From: Balneolales bacterium
GTDB lineage: Bacteria; Bacteroidota; Rhodothermia; Balneolales; Natronogracilivirgulaceae
Direction: 5' to 3'
DNA: 49,690 nt
NCBI GenBank assembly: GCA_007132495.1
Contig: SLOL01000092.1
Location: 1 to 49,690 of the forward strand
The notes beneath the pieces are model-generated. The model saw nothing but the letters and a program-made list of their open reading frames with translations, was not told where the DNA came from and ran no database searches. How positions within the stretch are numbered: position 1 is the first letter of the stretch; every line of letters begins with the position of its first letter. Below, piece by piece: positions 18,629 through 27,777 of the stretch. The position numbers were made by a program, and so were the translations under genes.

Positions 18629-20026
18629 ATGAATGAATTACTGAATCGCATTGAAGCGCGTCTGGATGCTACCGATGAGTATGAGCGTGAACCTGTTCCG
18701 GAAAACAAGCTTAAGGGCTGGCGCGCTTTTCTCGGAATGTATGCCGGTGAACACACCGCGGGCACGGAATTTGTCATTGGAGCCCTGTTTGTCGCCCACG
18801 GCGTCTCGGCGGTGAACCTGGTGTCGGGCCTTGTCGTTGGGAACTTACTGGCGGTATTGAGCTGGGCCTTTTTGTGCGCACCGGTTGCCGTTAGAACCAA
18901 GCTGACACTCTACTGGCAACTGAAAAAAATCTGCGGCGGCAACCTGGCCATATTATATAATATCGTGAATGCCGTCATGTTCTGCTTTCTGGCCGGAGCC
19001 ATGATATCCGTGGCGGCGACGGCAGTCGGACTCCCGTTCCAAATCCCCATGCCCGGACTGGATGACTGGATGCCGACCAGTGTCGGCTGGGTTGTCACCG
19101 TTTTCCTGGTGGGGATGGTCATTACCGTGGTCGCTATTGCCGGGTATGATTACGTCGCCCGCTTCGCCAACATCAGCTTTCCCTGGATGTTCCTGGTGTT
19201 TATTGCCGCCGCGCTGGCCGTTTTGCCCGACCTCGGTGTTACTTCGCCATCGGAATTCTGGACGGTTGCACAGGAACGCATCTGGACCGGAGAACCGGCG
19301 CCCGGACTCACACAATTTACGTTTTGGCATGTCGTCTTTTTCTCCTGGTTCGCCAATATGGCCATGCACATCGGCATGTCCGATATGTCCATACTCCGGT
19401 TTGCAAAGAAATGGCAAATGGGCTTCTCTTCGGCTGCAGGGATGTTTTTCGGACACTTCCTGGCCTGGATGTCCTCAGGCATCCTCATGGCGGCCGCGGC
19501 AGGAGCCGTTGCTCCGGGACTGATCGCCTACAACAGCGCCGGTGTCGCCGGTGCCATTTGTGTGGTCATCGCAGGATGGACCACCGCCAATCCGACCATC
19601 TATCGCGCCGGACTCGCCTTCCAGGCGGTCACACCGAACTGGAAACGCTGGAAAGTGACCCTGTTTACCGGACTGGTTACGACCATCATCGCCTGTTTCC
19701 CCGCACTTGTGATGAATCTGCTCGACTTCGTAGCGCTCTACGGACTGATACTGATGCCGATGGGAGCTGTCATCTTGCTGGATGTTATGTTTTTTGACAA
19801 ATTGAATCTTGTCAGTAATTACGCGGAAAAATCAGGCATCACTTTTAACTGGGCGGCCGGACTGACCTGGTTTCTGACACTCGGGCTCTGCCTTTTTATC
19901 TATCTGTATTTCGGAGTGGAAGTCTTCTTCCTTGGTCTGCCGGGATGGTTTATTGCGGTCCTGATTTATATTGGGCTTAGCAAACTGTTTCAAAAAAAGC
20001 TGGAGCCGGCAACACAGCCGGTTTGA
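18629..20026 (+). CDS. NCS1-family (purine/cytosine permease-like) transporter, candidate rhamnose-pathway permease
   Basis: 465 residues with about 12 hydrophobic segments starting near residue 45. The layout and sequence resemble the cytosine/purine permease family: LKGWRAFLGMYAGEHTAGTEF at the N-terminus, FANISFPWMFLVFIAAALAV, and the helix with WTTANPTIYRAGLAFQ, a typical NCS1 segment. The family normally moves nucleobases, hydantoins, thiamine or related compounds by sodium or proton symport. Here it is the first gene of a rhamnose operon that has no RhaT, ABC or MFS transporter. Import of L-rhamnose or an oligosaccharide is therefore inferred from context, not from family knowledge. Confidence 0.82.
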   Translation: MNELLNRIEARLDATDEYEREPVPENKLKGWRAFLGMYAGEHTAGTEFVIGALFVAHGVSAVNLVSGLVVGNLLAVLSWAFLCAPVAVRTKLTLYWQLKKICGGNLAILYNIVNAVMFCFLAGAMISVAATAVGLPFQIPMPGLDDWMPTSVGWVVTVFLVGMVITVVAIAGYDYVARFANISFPWMFLVFIAAALAVLPDLGVTSPSEFWTVAQERIWTGEPAPGLTQFTFWHVVFFSWFANMAMHIGMSDMSILRFAKKWQMGFSSAAGMFFGHFLAWMSSGILMAAAAGAVAPGLIAYNSAGVAGAICVVIAGWTTANPTIYRAGLAFQAVTPNWKRWKVTLFTGLVTTIIACFPALVMNLLDFVALYGLILMPMGAVILLDVMFFDKLNLVSNYAEKSGITFNWAAGLTWFLTLGLCLFIYLYFGVEVFFLGLPGWFIAVLIYIGLSKLFQKKLEPATQPV

Positions 20027-20055
20027 ATAACCTGAGAAGCATTGATAACAAGTAC

Positions 20056-20082
20056 ATTACAGGCGTATGATGCCTGTGTAAT
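20056..20082 (+). promoter_or_regulatory. Hairpin between the permease and aldolase genes
   Basis: ATTACAGGC pairs with GCCTGTGTAAT across a short GTATGAT loop with a 2-nt bulge. There is no T-run, so it is more likely an mRNA stability or attenuation hairpin, or an operator-like site, than a terminator. The 13 bases ACAGGCGTATGAT also occur inside leader elements A and B. Confidence 0.45.
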
Positions 20083-20100
20083 ATCTATTATTGAAATATT

Positions 20101-22305
20101 ATGGATGGCGACATGAATACCAACACAACCTATTTCAAACAAGTCGAAAACAAGTGGGACAAAAAGGCGGCCGACAACATGGATCCGCTCGAGCGCCTGG
20201 TCTATCGGTCCAACCTGCTGGGCAGCGATTCTTACATCAACAACACCGGGGGCGGAAACACCTCAAGCAAATTGAAGGAACAAGATCCCATCACCGGCGA
20301 AGAGGTGGAGGTGATGTGGGTCAAGGGATCCGGCGGCGATCTCCGAACAGCAAAGAAAGCCAATTTCTCCTCCCTCTACCAGGACAAGCTGCTGGCCTTG
20401 CAGGAAATCTATAACGGATATAAGGATAAGGGCCTGAAGTCGCCGGCCGAGGATTCCATGGTGCAAATGTATCCCCACTGCACGTTCAACCTGAATCCCC
20501 GGGCTCCGTCCATCGACACCCCGCTGCACAGCTTCATTCCGCACAAATTCGTCGACCACACCCACCCGGTTCCCGTCATCGCTCTGGCCACCGCCGATAA
20601 CGGCAGGGAGCTGATGAAAAAAATCTATGGCGATGAAATGGCCTGGGTGGAGTGGATGAGGCCCGGTTTTGAATTGGGACTGAAACTGCAGCAGGTGATC
20701 CGGGATAATCCCGGTATCAAAGGCATCATTCTGGGTGGACACGGTCTCATTAATTGGGCGGATGATGATAAAGAGTGCTATGACATAAGTATTGATCTGA
20801 TCAATCGCGCGGCCGCCTGGCTCGCCGAAAACGATCCCGGAGATAAAGCTTTCGGAGGGACGAAATACAAAGCGCTGCCGGATAAAGAACGTCATGAGAT
20901 GCTGACCGGTATCCTGCCGTTTCTGCGCGGACAGATCAGCCGGCAGAAAAGATTTATCGGAACGGTGCAGGATGATGACCAAACACTGCAGTTTATCAAT
21001 TCAAAGGAGGCTCCGCGACTCGCCGAACTGGGTACATCCTGCCCCGACCATTTTCTTCGGACGAAAATCAAGCCTCTGTATGTGGACTGGGATCCGGAAA
21101 ACGGAAATCCGGACGATCTGAAAAGCCGCATAGCATCCGGACTCGAACAGTATCGAAAGGACTATGAAAAGTATTACAATGACCACAAGGATGCCGACTC
21201 ACCTCCCATGAGGGATCCCAATCCCACAGTGGTGCTGATTCCGGGTCTGGGAATGGTCGCATGGGGCAAAAACAAAAGCGAATCCCGGGTTACCGCGGAG
21301 TTCTACAATGCAGCCATTGGGGTGATGCGGGGGGCCGAGTCGGTGGGAAATTATACCGCACTTCCAAAACAGGAAGCTTATGACATCGAATACTGGGCGC
21401 TTGAGGAGGCCAAACTCAGAAGAATGCCCCCCGAAAAAGAGCTTTCGCGCCAAATCGTGGTGGTTATTGGCGCCGGCAGCGGCATCGGTAAAGCCATGGC
21501 TTCCCGGCCGATCAACGAAGGCGCAACGGTGGCTGCCCTCGACTTCAACCGCTCAGCGGCTGAAGATACCGCCAAAGCGATTTTGGACCAGGTTGGAATG
21601 GGCATCGGCGTTGCCGGATCGGGAATAAGCGGATCCGGTGATATTATCGGACTGCCGTGTGATATTACCGACCGCGAGTCGATCGGAAACGCTCTGAACA
21701 AGGTGTTGCTGGCCTACGGCGGCATCGATCATGTGGTCGTTACGGCGGGCTACTATCCGACGCCGGACCAAAACGGCCGCGTTGCCGACGAAGACTGGAA
21801 ACGCAGTTTCGATATCAATGTAAGAGGAAATTACATGGTCGCGGATGAAGCTGCCGGCATCTGGAAAGACCAGGGGCTGGAGGGAAGCATGGTCATCACC
21901 ACTAGTGCCAATGCGGTAGTGCCCAAGACCGGAAGCATGGCCTATGACACCAGTAAATCGGCAGCCAACCACCTCGTAAGGGAACTTGCCATGGAACTGG
22001 CGCCCAACATCCGGGTCAACGGTGTCGCACCCGCCACCGTCGTGGAGGGAAGCAGCATGTTTCCGCGGGATCGGGTGATCGCATCCCTGAATAAATACGG
22101 CATTTCATTTGACCAGAATGACGACACCGAAACACTCCGGAACCGGCTTGCCGGATTTTATGCCGAAAGAACGCTGACCCAAAAACCGATATCGCTGAAG
22201 CAGCAAACCGATGCGATCTATCAGCTGATCAGTCCCACACTGGAAAATACCACCGGACACATCATTCCGGTTGACGGGGGACTGACCGAAGCATTCCTGC
22301 GATAA
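20101..22305 (+). CDS. rhaD: Bifunctional rhamnulose-1-phosphate aldolase / lactaldehyde dehydrogenase
   Basis: 734 residues in two parts. Residues ~1-430 are a class II aldolase: NNTGGGNTSSKL at the phosphate site, VDHTHPVPVIAL with paired His metal ligands, and IILGGHGLINW. Residues ~445-734 are an SDR dehydrogenase: VVVIGAGSGIGKAM cofactor loop and YDTSKSAANH catalytic Tyr/Lys. Fusions of this layout (RhaEW-type) cleave L-rhamnulose-1-phosphate to DHAP and L-lactaldehyde and oxidise the latter to L-lactate. The gene is flanked by a permease and rhamnose isomerase, and lactate-oxidising LutABC is encoded downstream, so the pathway is coherent. ATG 20113 is an alternative start. Confidence 0.93.
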   Translation: MDGDMNTNTTYFKQVENKWDKKAADNMDPLERLVYRSNLLGSDSYINNTGGGNTSSKLKEQDPITGEEVEVMWVKGSGGDLRTAKKANFSSLYQDKLLALQEIYNGYKDKGLKSPAEDSMVQMYPHCTFNLNPRAPSIDTPLHSFIPHKFVDHTHPVPVIALATADNGRELMKKIYGDEMAWVEWMRPGFELGLKLQQVIRDNPGIKGIILGGHGLINWADDDKECYDISIDLINRAAAWLAENDPGDKAFGGTKYKALPDKERHEMLTGILPFLRGQISRQKRFIGTVQDDDQTLQFINSKEAPRLAELGTSCPDHFLRTKIKPLYVDWDPENGNPDDLKSRIASGLEQYRKDYEKYYNDHKDADSPPMRDPNPTVVLIPGLGMVAWGKNKSESRVTAEFYNAAIGVMRGAESVGNYTALPKQEAYDIEYWALEEAKLRRMPPEKELSRQIVVVIGAGSGIGKAMASRPINEGATVAALDFNRSAAEDTAKAILDQVGMGIGVAGSGISGSGDIIGLPCDITDRESIGNALNKVLLAYGGIDHVVVTAGYYPTPDQNGRVADEDWKRSFDINVRGNYMVADEAAGIWKDQGLEGSMVITTSANAVVPKTGSMAYDTSKSAANHLVRELAMELAPNIRVNGVAPATVVEGSSMFPRDRVIASLNKYGISFDQNDDTETLRNRLAGFYAERTLTQKPISLKQQTDAIYQLISPTLENTTGHIIPVDGGLTEAFLR

Positions 22306-22323
22306 TCTAAACACATTGATAAT

Positions 22324-22497
22324 ATGAACCTGATCCTCAAACTGCTCTCTTTTATCGGACTGGTGCTGACGGTCTTCCCGGCAGTACTCGTTTTCACGGA
22401 GAACCTCTCCTTTGATATGCACACCACCCTCATGATGGTGGGAATGCTGCTTTGGTTCGGGACAGCTCCGTTCTGGATGAAAGAGAAAAAGCTTTAG
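22324..22497 (+). CDS. 57-residue two-helix membrane protein in the rhamnose operon
   Basis: Starts MNLILKLLSFIGLVLTVFP and ends MKEKKL. Two hydrophobic helices (residues ~3-24 and ~35-51) flank a short polar loop (ENLSFDMH). The gene sits 18 bp after the aldolase/dehydrogenase stop and 10 bp before rhaI, with codon use like its neighbours, so it is translated within the operon. No family is recognised. It could be a transporter partner or a membrane tether; both are inference. Confidence 0.7.
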   Translation: MNLILKLLSFIGLVLTVFPAVLVFTENLSFDMHTTLMMVGMLLWFGTAPFWMKEKKL

Positions 22498-22507
22498 CCC
22501 ATGATTT

Positions 22508-23791
22508 ATGCAAATACACGCTGAACAAATAGAAGAGCACAACAAAAAAGCATTACCGGACCACCGGGATGCTCTGGCGTCAATGGCAAGCCGTCTGGAA
22601 GCTCAAAAAACAGATCCGGAGAGGATTATCCGCCAACTGTCCCGCTTTCAGATAGCCATACCGAGCTGGGCTCTGGGAGCGGGGGGAACCCGTTTCGGGA
22701 GATTCCCCATGGGCGGTGAGCCGGGTTCGCTCGAGCAAAAGATTGAGGATGTGGGATTGCTGCATGCACTAAACAGATCGAGCGGGGCCATATCTCTGCA
22801 CATTCCCTGGGATATCCCGAAAGATACCGCTGCCATCAAATACCTGGCGGATGAATACAATCTGGCTTTCGATGCGGTCAACTCCAATACCTTCCAGGAT
22901 CAGCCCGGACAGGAATACTCTTATAAATATGGTTCGCTCAGTCACACCGATCCGGCGGTCCGCAAACAGGCGGTTGACCATAACGTGGAAGTGATCCGCT
23001 ACGGTGAGGCGCTGGGCTCAAAAGCCCTGACGGTCTGGCTGGCCGACGGGTCAAATTTCCCCGGACAGCAGAACTTCAGAAAGGCTCTGGATCGAACCCG
23101 GCAATCGCTGGAAAGTATATATGCCGAAATGCCGTCCGACTGGAAAATGCTGATCGAATACAAACCCTATGAACCGAATTTCTATTCTACAGTGATTCCG
23201 GATTGGGGTACCTCTTTACTGCTTGCCGGCAAGGTTGGTGACCGCGCGACCACACTGGTGGATCTGGGACACCATCTGCCCAACACCAATATCGAACAGA
23301 TCGTCGCCACCCTGATGATGGAAGGCAAGCTGGGCGGTTTTCATTTCAATGATTCCAAATATGGCGATGACGACCTGACCACCGGCTCCATCGACCCGTT
23401 TCAGCTTTTTCTGATCTTCACCGAACTGCTTGAAGAAGATCATGCTCCGGAGGAAGTGTTTTCACGGATCAGCTGGATGATCGATGCCAGTCATAACGTC
23501 AAGGATCCGCTCGAGGATCTGCTTCAATCCGTGGAAGGCATCAAAACGGCCCTGGCACAGGCGCTGTTGATCGACCGGGAAGCGTTGAATGAGGCCCGGG
23601 CTGTAAATGATGTTACCATGGCTCAACAGGTACTGCAGGATGCGTTCCGGACCGATGTCCGGCCGCTGCTGCGCGAATCCCGGATACGGAGCGGAGCGGC
23701 CGCTGATCCGCTCAGACTGTACCGGAAACTTGAAGTGAGAAAAAAGCTGATTTCGGAACGCGGGGAGGACTCGGTGGCGACCGGTTTGTAA
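22508..23791 (+). CDS. rhaI: L-rhamnose isomerase
   Basis: 427 residues, the length of the Rhizobium/Pseudomonas-type isomerase rather than E. coli RhaA. Xylose-isomerase-like TIM barrel; the probable metal ligands lie in MLIEYKPYEP (Glu), TTLVDLGHH (Asp), GFHFNDSKYGDDD (His and Asp) and WMIDASHN (Asp). It interconverts L-rhamnose and L-rhamnulose in the cytoplasm with Mn or similar metal. Located between the small membrane protein and the kinase. The ATG at 22501 opens only a seven-codon frame, so 22508 is the start. Confidence 0.93.
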   Translation: MQIHAEQIEEHNKKALPDHRDALASMASRLEAQKTDPERIIRQLSRFQIAIPSWALGAGGTRFGRFPMGGEPGSLEQKIEDVGLLHALNRSSGAISLHIPWDIPKDTAAIKYLADEYNLAFDAVNSNTFQDQPGQEYSYKYGSLSHTDPAVRKQAVDHNVEVIRYGEALGSKALTVWLADGSNFPGQQNFRKALDRTRQSLESIYAEMPSDWKMLIEYKPYEPNFYSTVIPDWGTSLLLAGKVGDRATTLVDLGHHLPNTNIEQIVATLMMEGKLGGFHFNDSKYGDDDLTTGSIDPFQLFLIFTELLEEDHAPEEVFSRISWMIDASHNVKDPLEDLLQSVEGIKTALAQALLIDREALNEARAVNDVTMAQQVLQDAFRTDVRPLLRESRIRSGAAADPLRLYRKLEVRKKLISERGEDSVATGL

Positions 23792-23924
23792 TCGGTTACC
23801 TCGCCCCGGCGGCCAGGTCTTGTTGTTTTTGCCACCGGGTATTATCGTATTCACTTGTACTACACCCGAATGTTCTGCTTTTACAGCAGTACCCCGGCAA
23901 ACTTGATATGGATTACTGATTATT

Positions 23925-25463
23925 ATGACCACGTCAATTCCGGTAACGGCCATTTTTGATATCGGCAAGACCAACAAAAAGTTTCTGCTTTTTGACCGGC
24001 AGCAATCCGTCGTTTACCGGGATGAGGTAACGATTGACGAGATTGAAGACGATGACGGGCACCCCTGTGATGATCTCGGCCGGCTGGAGGAATGGATCAG
24101 GGAGACGTTTCAAAAAGCAGCTGCAGACCGGAAGTACCGCATCACAGGATTGAACTTCTCGACCTATGGAGCTACACTGGTCCATCTGAATGACAGAGGA
24201 GAGGTCGTTACCCCGCTCTATAATTATCTCAAGCCCTATCCCGACGAGCTGCTTCAGCAGTTTTACGATACCCGGGGCGGCCGCGAACGGTTCTGTGTGG
24301 AGACCGCTTCACCGCCTCTGGGCATGCTGAATTCCGGCTTGCAGCTCTACTGGCTGAAGCACTGTAAACCCGGAGTATTCCGGGAAATCGCCTGCAGCCT
24401 GCACTTCCCCCAGTATCTGAGTTATCTGTTTACCGGTCGCCTGACCAGCGAAATGACCAGTATCGGTTGTCACACCGCTATGTGGGACTTCCACAAGGAC
24501 TATTATCACCGCTGGATCCATGAGGAGGGACTGACCGGTTTGCTTCCGGATATCAAGCCGGTATCCACCACGCGCCAAATTGACTACGATGGTACGCCCA
24601 TCGCAGCCGGCACAGGCATTCATGACAGTTCGGCTTCCCTGACACCCTATTTACTGTCGGCCGAAGACCCGTTTATGCTGCTCTCCACCGGCACCTGGAA
24701 CATTGCCATGAATCCGTTTGCAGACCGGTCACTGACCTGGGAAGAGCTGGAAAAAGATTGCCTGCTCTATATGAATATTTCCGGAAAACCGGTAAAGGCC
24801 TCCCGGCTCTTTCTCGGCAGCGAATACGCCCATCAGATCCGCAAAATGGGTGAATATTTTAGCAGAAACCCGGATCAAATGGACTGCCGCCCCGATCCCG
24901 CTCTGTTTCGCCGGCTGGCTGAAGAAAATGATCCGAAACGCAAACTGAAGCTTGAAAAAGCGTATTCTCCGGCGCTCCATTCACCGGATATGGAAGCATC
25001 CTGGGATCTGTCCGTTTTCGACTCCTACGAGGAAGCGTGCCATCAATTAATGCTGGATCTGGTTGCCTTTCAGGTAGAATCGCTGCACCTTGCAGGAAAC
25101 AGGGAAAAGACAAATTCCGGCGATTTGGATATGAACGAATCCGGAAAAAAAGTAGATTCACAGGAAATGACCGGGAATGGCAAGAACAGGATGGAGGAGG
25201 GGTACGGCAAAAAAAGTCCGAATACAAATTTTGAGCGGATTATCATTACCGGTGGATTCAGCAGCAACGAGTTTTTCACCGGGTTACTGGCCGCTTTTTT
25301 GCCACGGACAGCCATTTATACTGCCGATTCAACAAACGCCTCAGCATTGGGTGCCTCCCTGGTGATAAACGACACCGGCCGTGATCCCTCTTTTGTACGT
25401 AACCTGCTGGGCCTGGAGCTCCACCGGCCGTTGGGCAACCTCAATCTGGAAGGGTATTCATGA
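23925..25463 (+). CDS. rhaB: Rhamnulokinase-like FGGY sugar kinase with a hydrophilic insert
   Basis: 512 residues. N-terminal ATP-binding lobe begins TAIFDIGKTNKKFLLFD; sugar-site segments include NFSTYGATLVHL, GCHTAMWDFHKDYY and LLSTGTWNIAMNPF; the C-terminal lobe has IIITGGFSSNEFF and ALGASL. It should phosphorylate L-rhamnulose at O1. Residues ~389-433 are a Gly/Asn/Lys/Glu-rich stretch with no secondary-structure character, inserted just before the IIITGG strand; typical family members lack it. The last 4 bp (ATGA) overlap the start of lutA, so translation is probably coupled. Confidence 0.9.
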   Translation: MTTSIPVTAIFDIGKTNKKFLLFDRQQSVVYRDEVTIDEIEDDDGHPCDDLGRLEEWIRETFQKAAADRKYRITGLNFSTYGATLVHLNDRGEVVTPLYNYLKPYPDELLQQFYDTRGGRERFCVETASPPLGMLNSGLQLYWLKHCKPGVFREIACSLHFPQYLSYLFTGRLTSEMTSIGCHTAMWDFHKDYYHRWIHEEGLTGLLPDIKPVSTTRQIDYDGTPIAAGTGIHDSSASLTPYLLSAEDPFMLLSTGTWNIAMNPFADRSLTWEELEKDCLLYMNISGKPVKASRLFLGSEYAHQIRKMGEYFSRNPDQMDCRPDPALFRRLAEENDPKRKLKLEKAYSPALHSPDMEASWDLSVFDSYEEACHQLMLDLVAFQVESLHLAGNREKTNSGDLDMNESGKKVDSQEMTGNGKNRMEEGYGKKSPNTNFERIIITGGFSSNEFFTGLLAAFLPRTAIYTADSTNASALGASLVINDTGRDPSFVRNLLGLELHRPLGNLNLEGYS

Positions 25464-26326
25464 ACATCTCGCTTTTCGTAGCCTGCTTTAATGATACACT
25501 GTATCCGGAGACCGGAATAGCAACGGTGCAACTGCTGGAACGGTTGGGACATCAGGTGGATTTCCCCCTGGAGCAGACCTGCTGCGGGCAGATGCACTAC
25601 AATACCGGTTATCAGGAAGAAACCGTTTCACTGGCAAGACATTTCGTCGATATATTTTCGGATGCGGAAGCCGTGGTAGCACCATCGGCATCTTGTGTCG
25701 GGATGATTCGCGAATTTTACCCGAAACTGGCTATCCTTTCGGGAGATCGAAAATTGATCCGTGACGTGGATGATTTGTTGCCCAGAGTCTATGAGCTTTC
25801 CCAATTCCTGGTCCATAAACTTGGCGTTGAGGATGTGGGGGCTTACTATCCGCACAAGGTCACCTATCATCCCACCTGCCACTCTCTGCGTATGCTGCGC
25901 GTTGGAGATGCCCCGCAGCGCTTGTTGAAAAAGGTAAGAGGTATTGATCTGGTCGAGCTGCCGGGGGCGGAAGAGTGCTGCGGCTTCGGCGGGACCTTCG
26001 CCATTAAAAACGCCGATACCTCGATGGCCATGCTTACCGACAAGATAGCCCGGATCAAAGAAACCGGCGCCGAAATCTGCACGGCCGCCGATAACTCCTG
26101 CCTGATGCATATCGGAGGGGCACTGAGCCGGCAGCGTGAAGAGATCAAAGTGGTGCATCTCGCCGAAATCCTGGCTTCCACGGAATCCGGTTCCTCACAC
26201 AACGGCTCCTCGAATTCCACTTCCAGGATTTCCGGTTCCTCACACGCCGGTTCCACGGACCCCGGTTCCGGATATACCGGTTCTGAGCCATCCGGCCCCG
26301 CGAACTTTGGCTCCACGAACCCTTAA
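25460..26326 (+). CDS. lutA: L-lactate utilisation protein A (CCG-domain Fe-S oxidoreductase) with Ser/Gly/Pro tail
   Basis: 288 residues. Two cysteine-rich CCG motifs typical of LutA/GlcF/HdrB: CCGQMHYNTGY (Cys41, Cys42) and EECCGFGGTFAI. The usual protein ends near residue 240 (VVHLAEILAS). The rest is a ~48-residue tail of near-repeating Gly-Ser units, encoded by degenerate tandem DNA at 26180-26320. With LutB and LutC it oxidises L-lactate to pyruvate, here the lactate from lactaldehyde. It overlaps rhaB by ATGA and is 14 bp before lutB. Confidence 0.92.
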   Translation: MNISLFVACFNDTLYPETGIATVQLLERLGHQVDFPLEQTCCGQMHYNTGYQEETVSLARHFVDIFSDAEAVVAPSASCVGMIREFYPKLAILSGDRKLIRDVDDLLPRVYELSQFLVHKLGVEDVGAYYPHKVTYHPTCHSLRMLRVGDAPQRLLKKVRGIDLVELPGAEECCGFGGTFAIKNADTSMAMLTDKIARIKETGAEICTAADNSCLMHIGGALSRQREEIKVVHLAEILASTESGSSHNGSSNSTSRISGSSHAGSTDPGSGYTGSEPSGPANFGSTNP

Positions 26327-26340
26327 TACCGCGACCATCT

Positions 26341-27777
26341 ATGGCATCGTCCCAAACCGGCATCCAACCCCCATTCGAAAAAACAGCCAGATCGTTTCTG
26401 GAAAACACCCAGCTGCGAGGCAATCTCGGGCATGCCACCCGTACCATCCGGGACAAACGGCAGGGAGTGGTGGATGAGATGCCGGACTGGGAAGAACTGC
26501 GCGAAGCCGGCCGGCAGATCAAACAGAAGGTGATGCAGAACCTGGACCATTATCTGCTCCAGCTCGAGGAATCGGTTACCGGGGCAGGGGGTGTGGTTCA
26601 CTGGGCCCGGGATGCCGCAGAAGCCAACCGGATAATCCTCGATCTTATAAAAGAGCGGGGTGAGACGGAAGCAGTGAAGGTAAAGTCGCTTACCACGGAT
26701 GAAATCGGACTCAACAAGGCGCTGGAGAAGGAGGATATCCTGGCGCTGGAGACCGATCTTGCGGAGTTGATTGTACAGATGGCCGGTGATGAACCATCGC
26801 ACATCCTGGTACCTGCCATCCATAAAAACCGGACGGAGATTCGTGATCTGTTTCGTGAAAAACTGGGAAAGCCGGATTTGACCGACAATCCGGCCGAACT
26901 GACCGAAGCCGCACGACGCTATCTGCGTAAGAAGTTTCTGAGTGCGAATATCGGGATCAGCGGATCCAATTTTGCCGTTGCCGAGACCGGTACGGTGGCG
27001 GTTGTGGAGTCGGAGGGGAACGGAAGGATGTGCACCACCCTGCCTCAGACACTTATCTCGGTCCTGGGTATCGAAAAAATCATCCCCACCTGGCAGGATC
27101 TTGAAGTATTTATGCAGCTGCTGCCCCGATCCTCTACCGCTGAGCGGATGAATCCCTACAACACCTTCTGGACCGGTACCACGGATGGGGACGGCCCGCA
27201 GGAGTTCCACCTGGTACTGCTTGATAACGGCCGCACACGGGTGCTCGCCGACCCGGCGGGACGCGATACACTGCACTGCATCCGTTGCAGCGCCTGTTTG
27301 AATGTCTGTCCGGTCTATGAACGCACCGGCGGTCACGCCTATCACTCCGTCTATCCCGGTCCCATCGGCGCCATACTGACCCCCCAGCTGCGCGGTCTCA
27401 GTGATAAAAGCGCGGCATCCCTTCCCTACGCTTCCAGCCTGTGCGGAGCCTGCTACGAAGTGTGTCCGGTCAAGATCAATATTCCCGAAATACTGGTCCA
27501 TTTGCGCGGCAGAGTGGTACGGCATAATAAAAGCAGGGGTGGGATTCGTGGTCGCGTTAATCCCGAACGGTTGGGTATGAAGTTGCTGGCATGGACCCTT
27601 CGGAGCCGCAGCCGGTATGAAAGAGCGCAGAAAGTGGCCCGGAAAGGGCAGCGATGGTTTATGCATGACGAGGTGATCTCCAAACTTCCGGGAATGCTTT
27701 CCGGCTGGACCGACAAGCGGGATCTCAGGCCGGTTCCCGAACAGACATTTCGTGAATGGTGGAGGACACGGTCATGA
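26341..27777 (+). CDS. lutB: L-lactate utilisation protein B (Fe-S/LUD domain)
   Basis: 478 residues, typical length. The LUD domain spans ~residues 60-290 (GNLGHATRTIRDKR, GAGGVVHWARDAAEANRI, ISGSNFAVAETGTVAVVESEGNGR). Two ferredoxin-type clusters follow: CIRCSACLNVCPVY and CGACYEVCPVKINIP. It forms the iron-sulfur lactate dehydrogenase with LutA and LutC in the cytoplasm. Its stop overlaps the lutC start as ATGA. Confidence 0.95.
   Translation: MASSQTGIQPPFEKTARSFLENTQLRGNLGHATRTIRDKRQGVVDEMPDWEELREAGRQIKQKVMQNLDHYLLQLEESVTGAGGVVHWARDAAEANRIILDLIKERGETEAVKVKSLTTDEIGLNKALEKEDILALETDLAELIVQMAGDEPSHILVPAIHKNRTEIRDLFREKLGKPDLTDNPAELTEAARRYLRKKFLSANIGISGSNFAVAETGTVAVVESEGNGRMCTTLPQTLISVLGIEKIIPTWQDLEVFMQLLPRSSTAERMNPYNTFWTGTTDGDGPQEFHLVLLDNGRTRVLADPAGRDTLHCIRCSACLNVCPVYERTGGHAYHSVYPGPIGAILTPQLRGLSDKSAASLPYASSLCGACYEVCPVKINIPEILVHLRGRVVRHNKSRGGIRGRVNPERLGMKLLAWTLRSRSRYERAQKVARKGQRWFMHDEVISKLPGMLSGWTDKRDLRPVPEQTFREWWRTRS

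Noticed and set aside
26180-26326. Tandem DNA at the end of lutA considered as a CRISPR-like or VNTR array outside a gene.
   Set aside because: Units are short, imperfect and kept in frame with the LutA reading frame up to its stop; no spacers. Treated as a coding low-complexity tail.
26323-27666. 447-codon minus-strand ORF opposite lutB.
   Set aside because: lutB has both ferredoxin motifs and normal length; the antisense frame shows no domain. Shadow.
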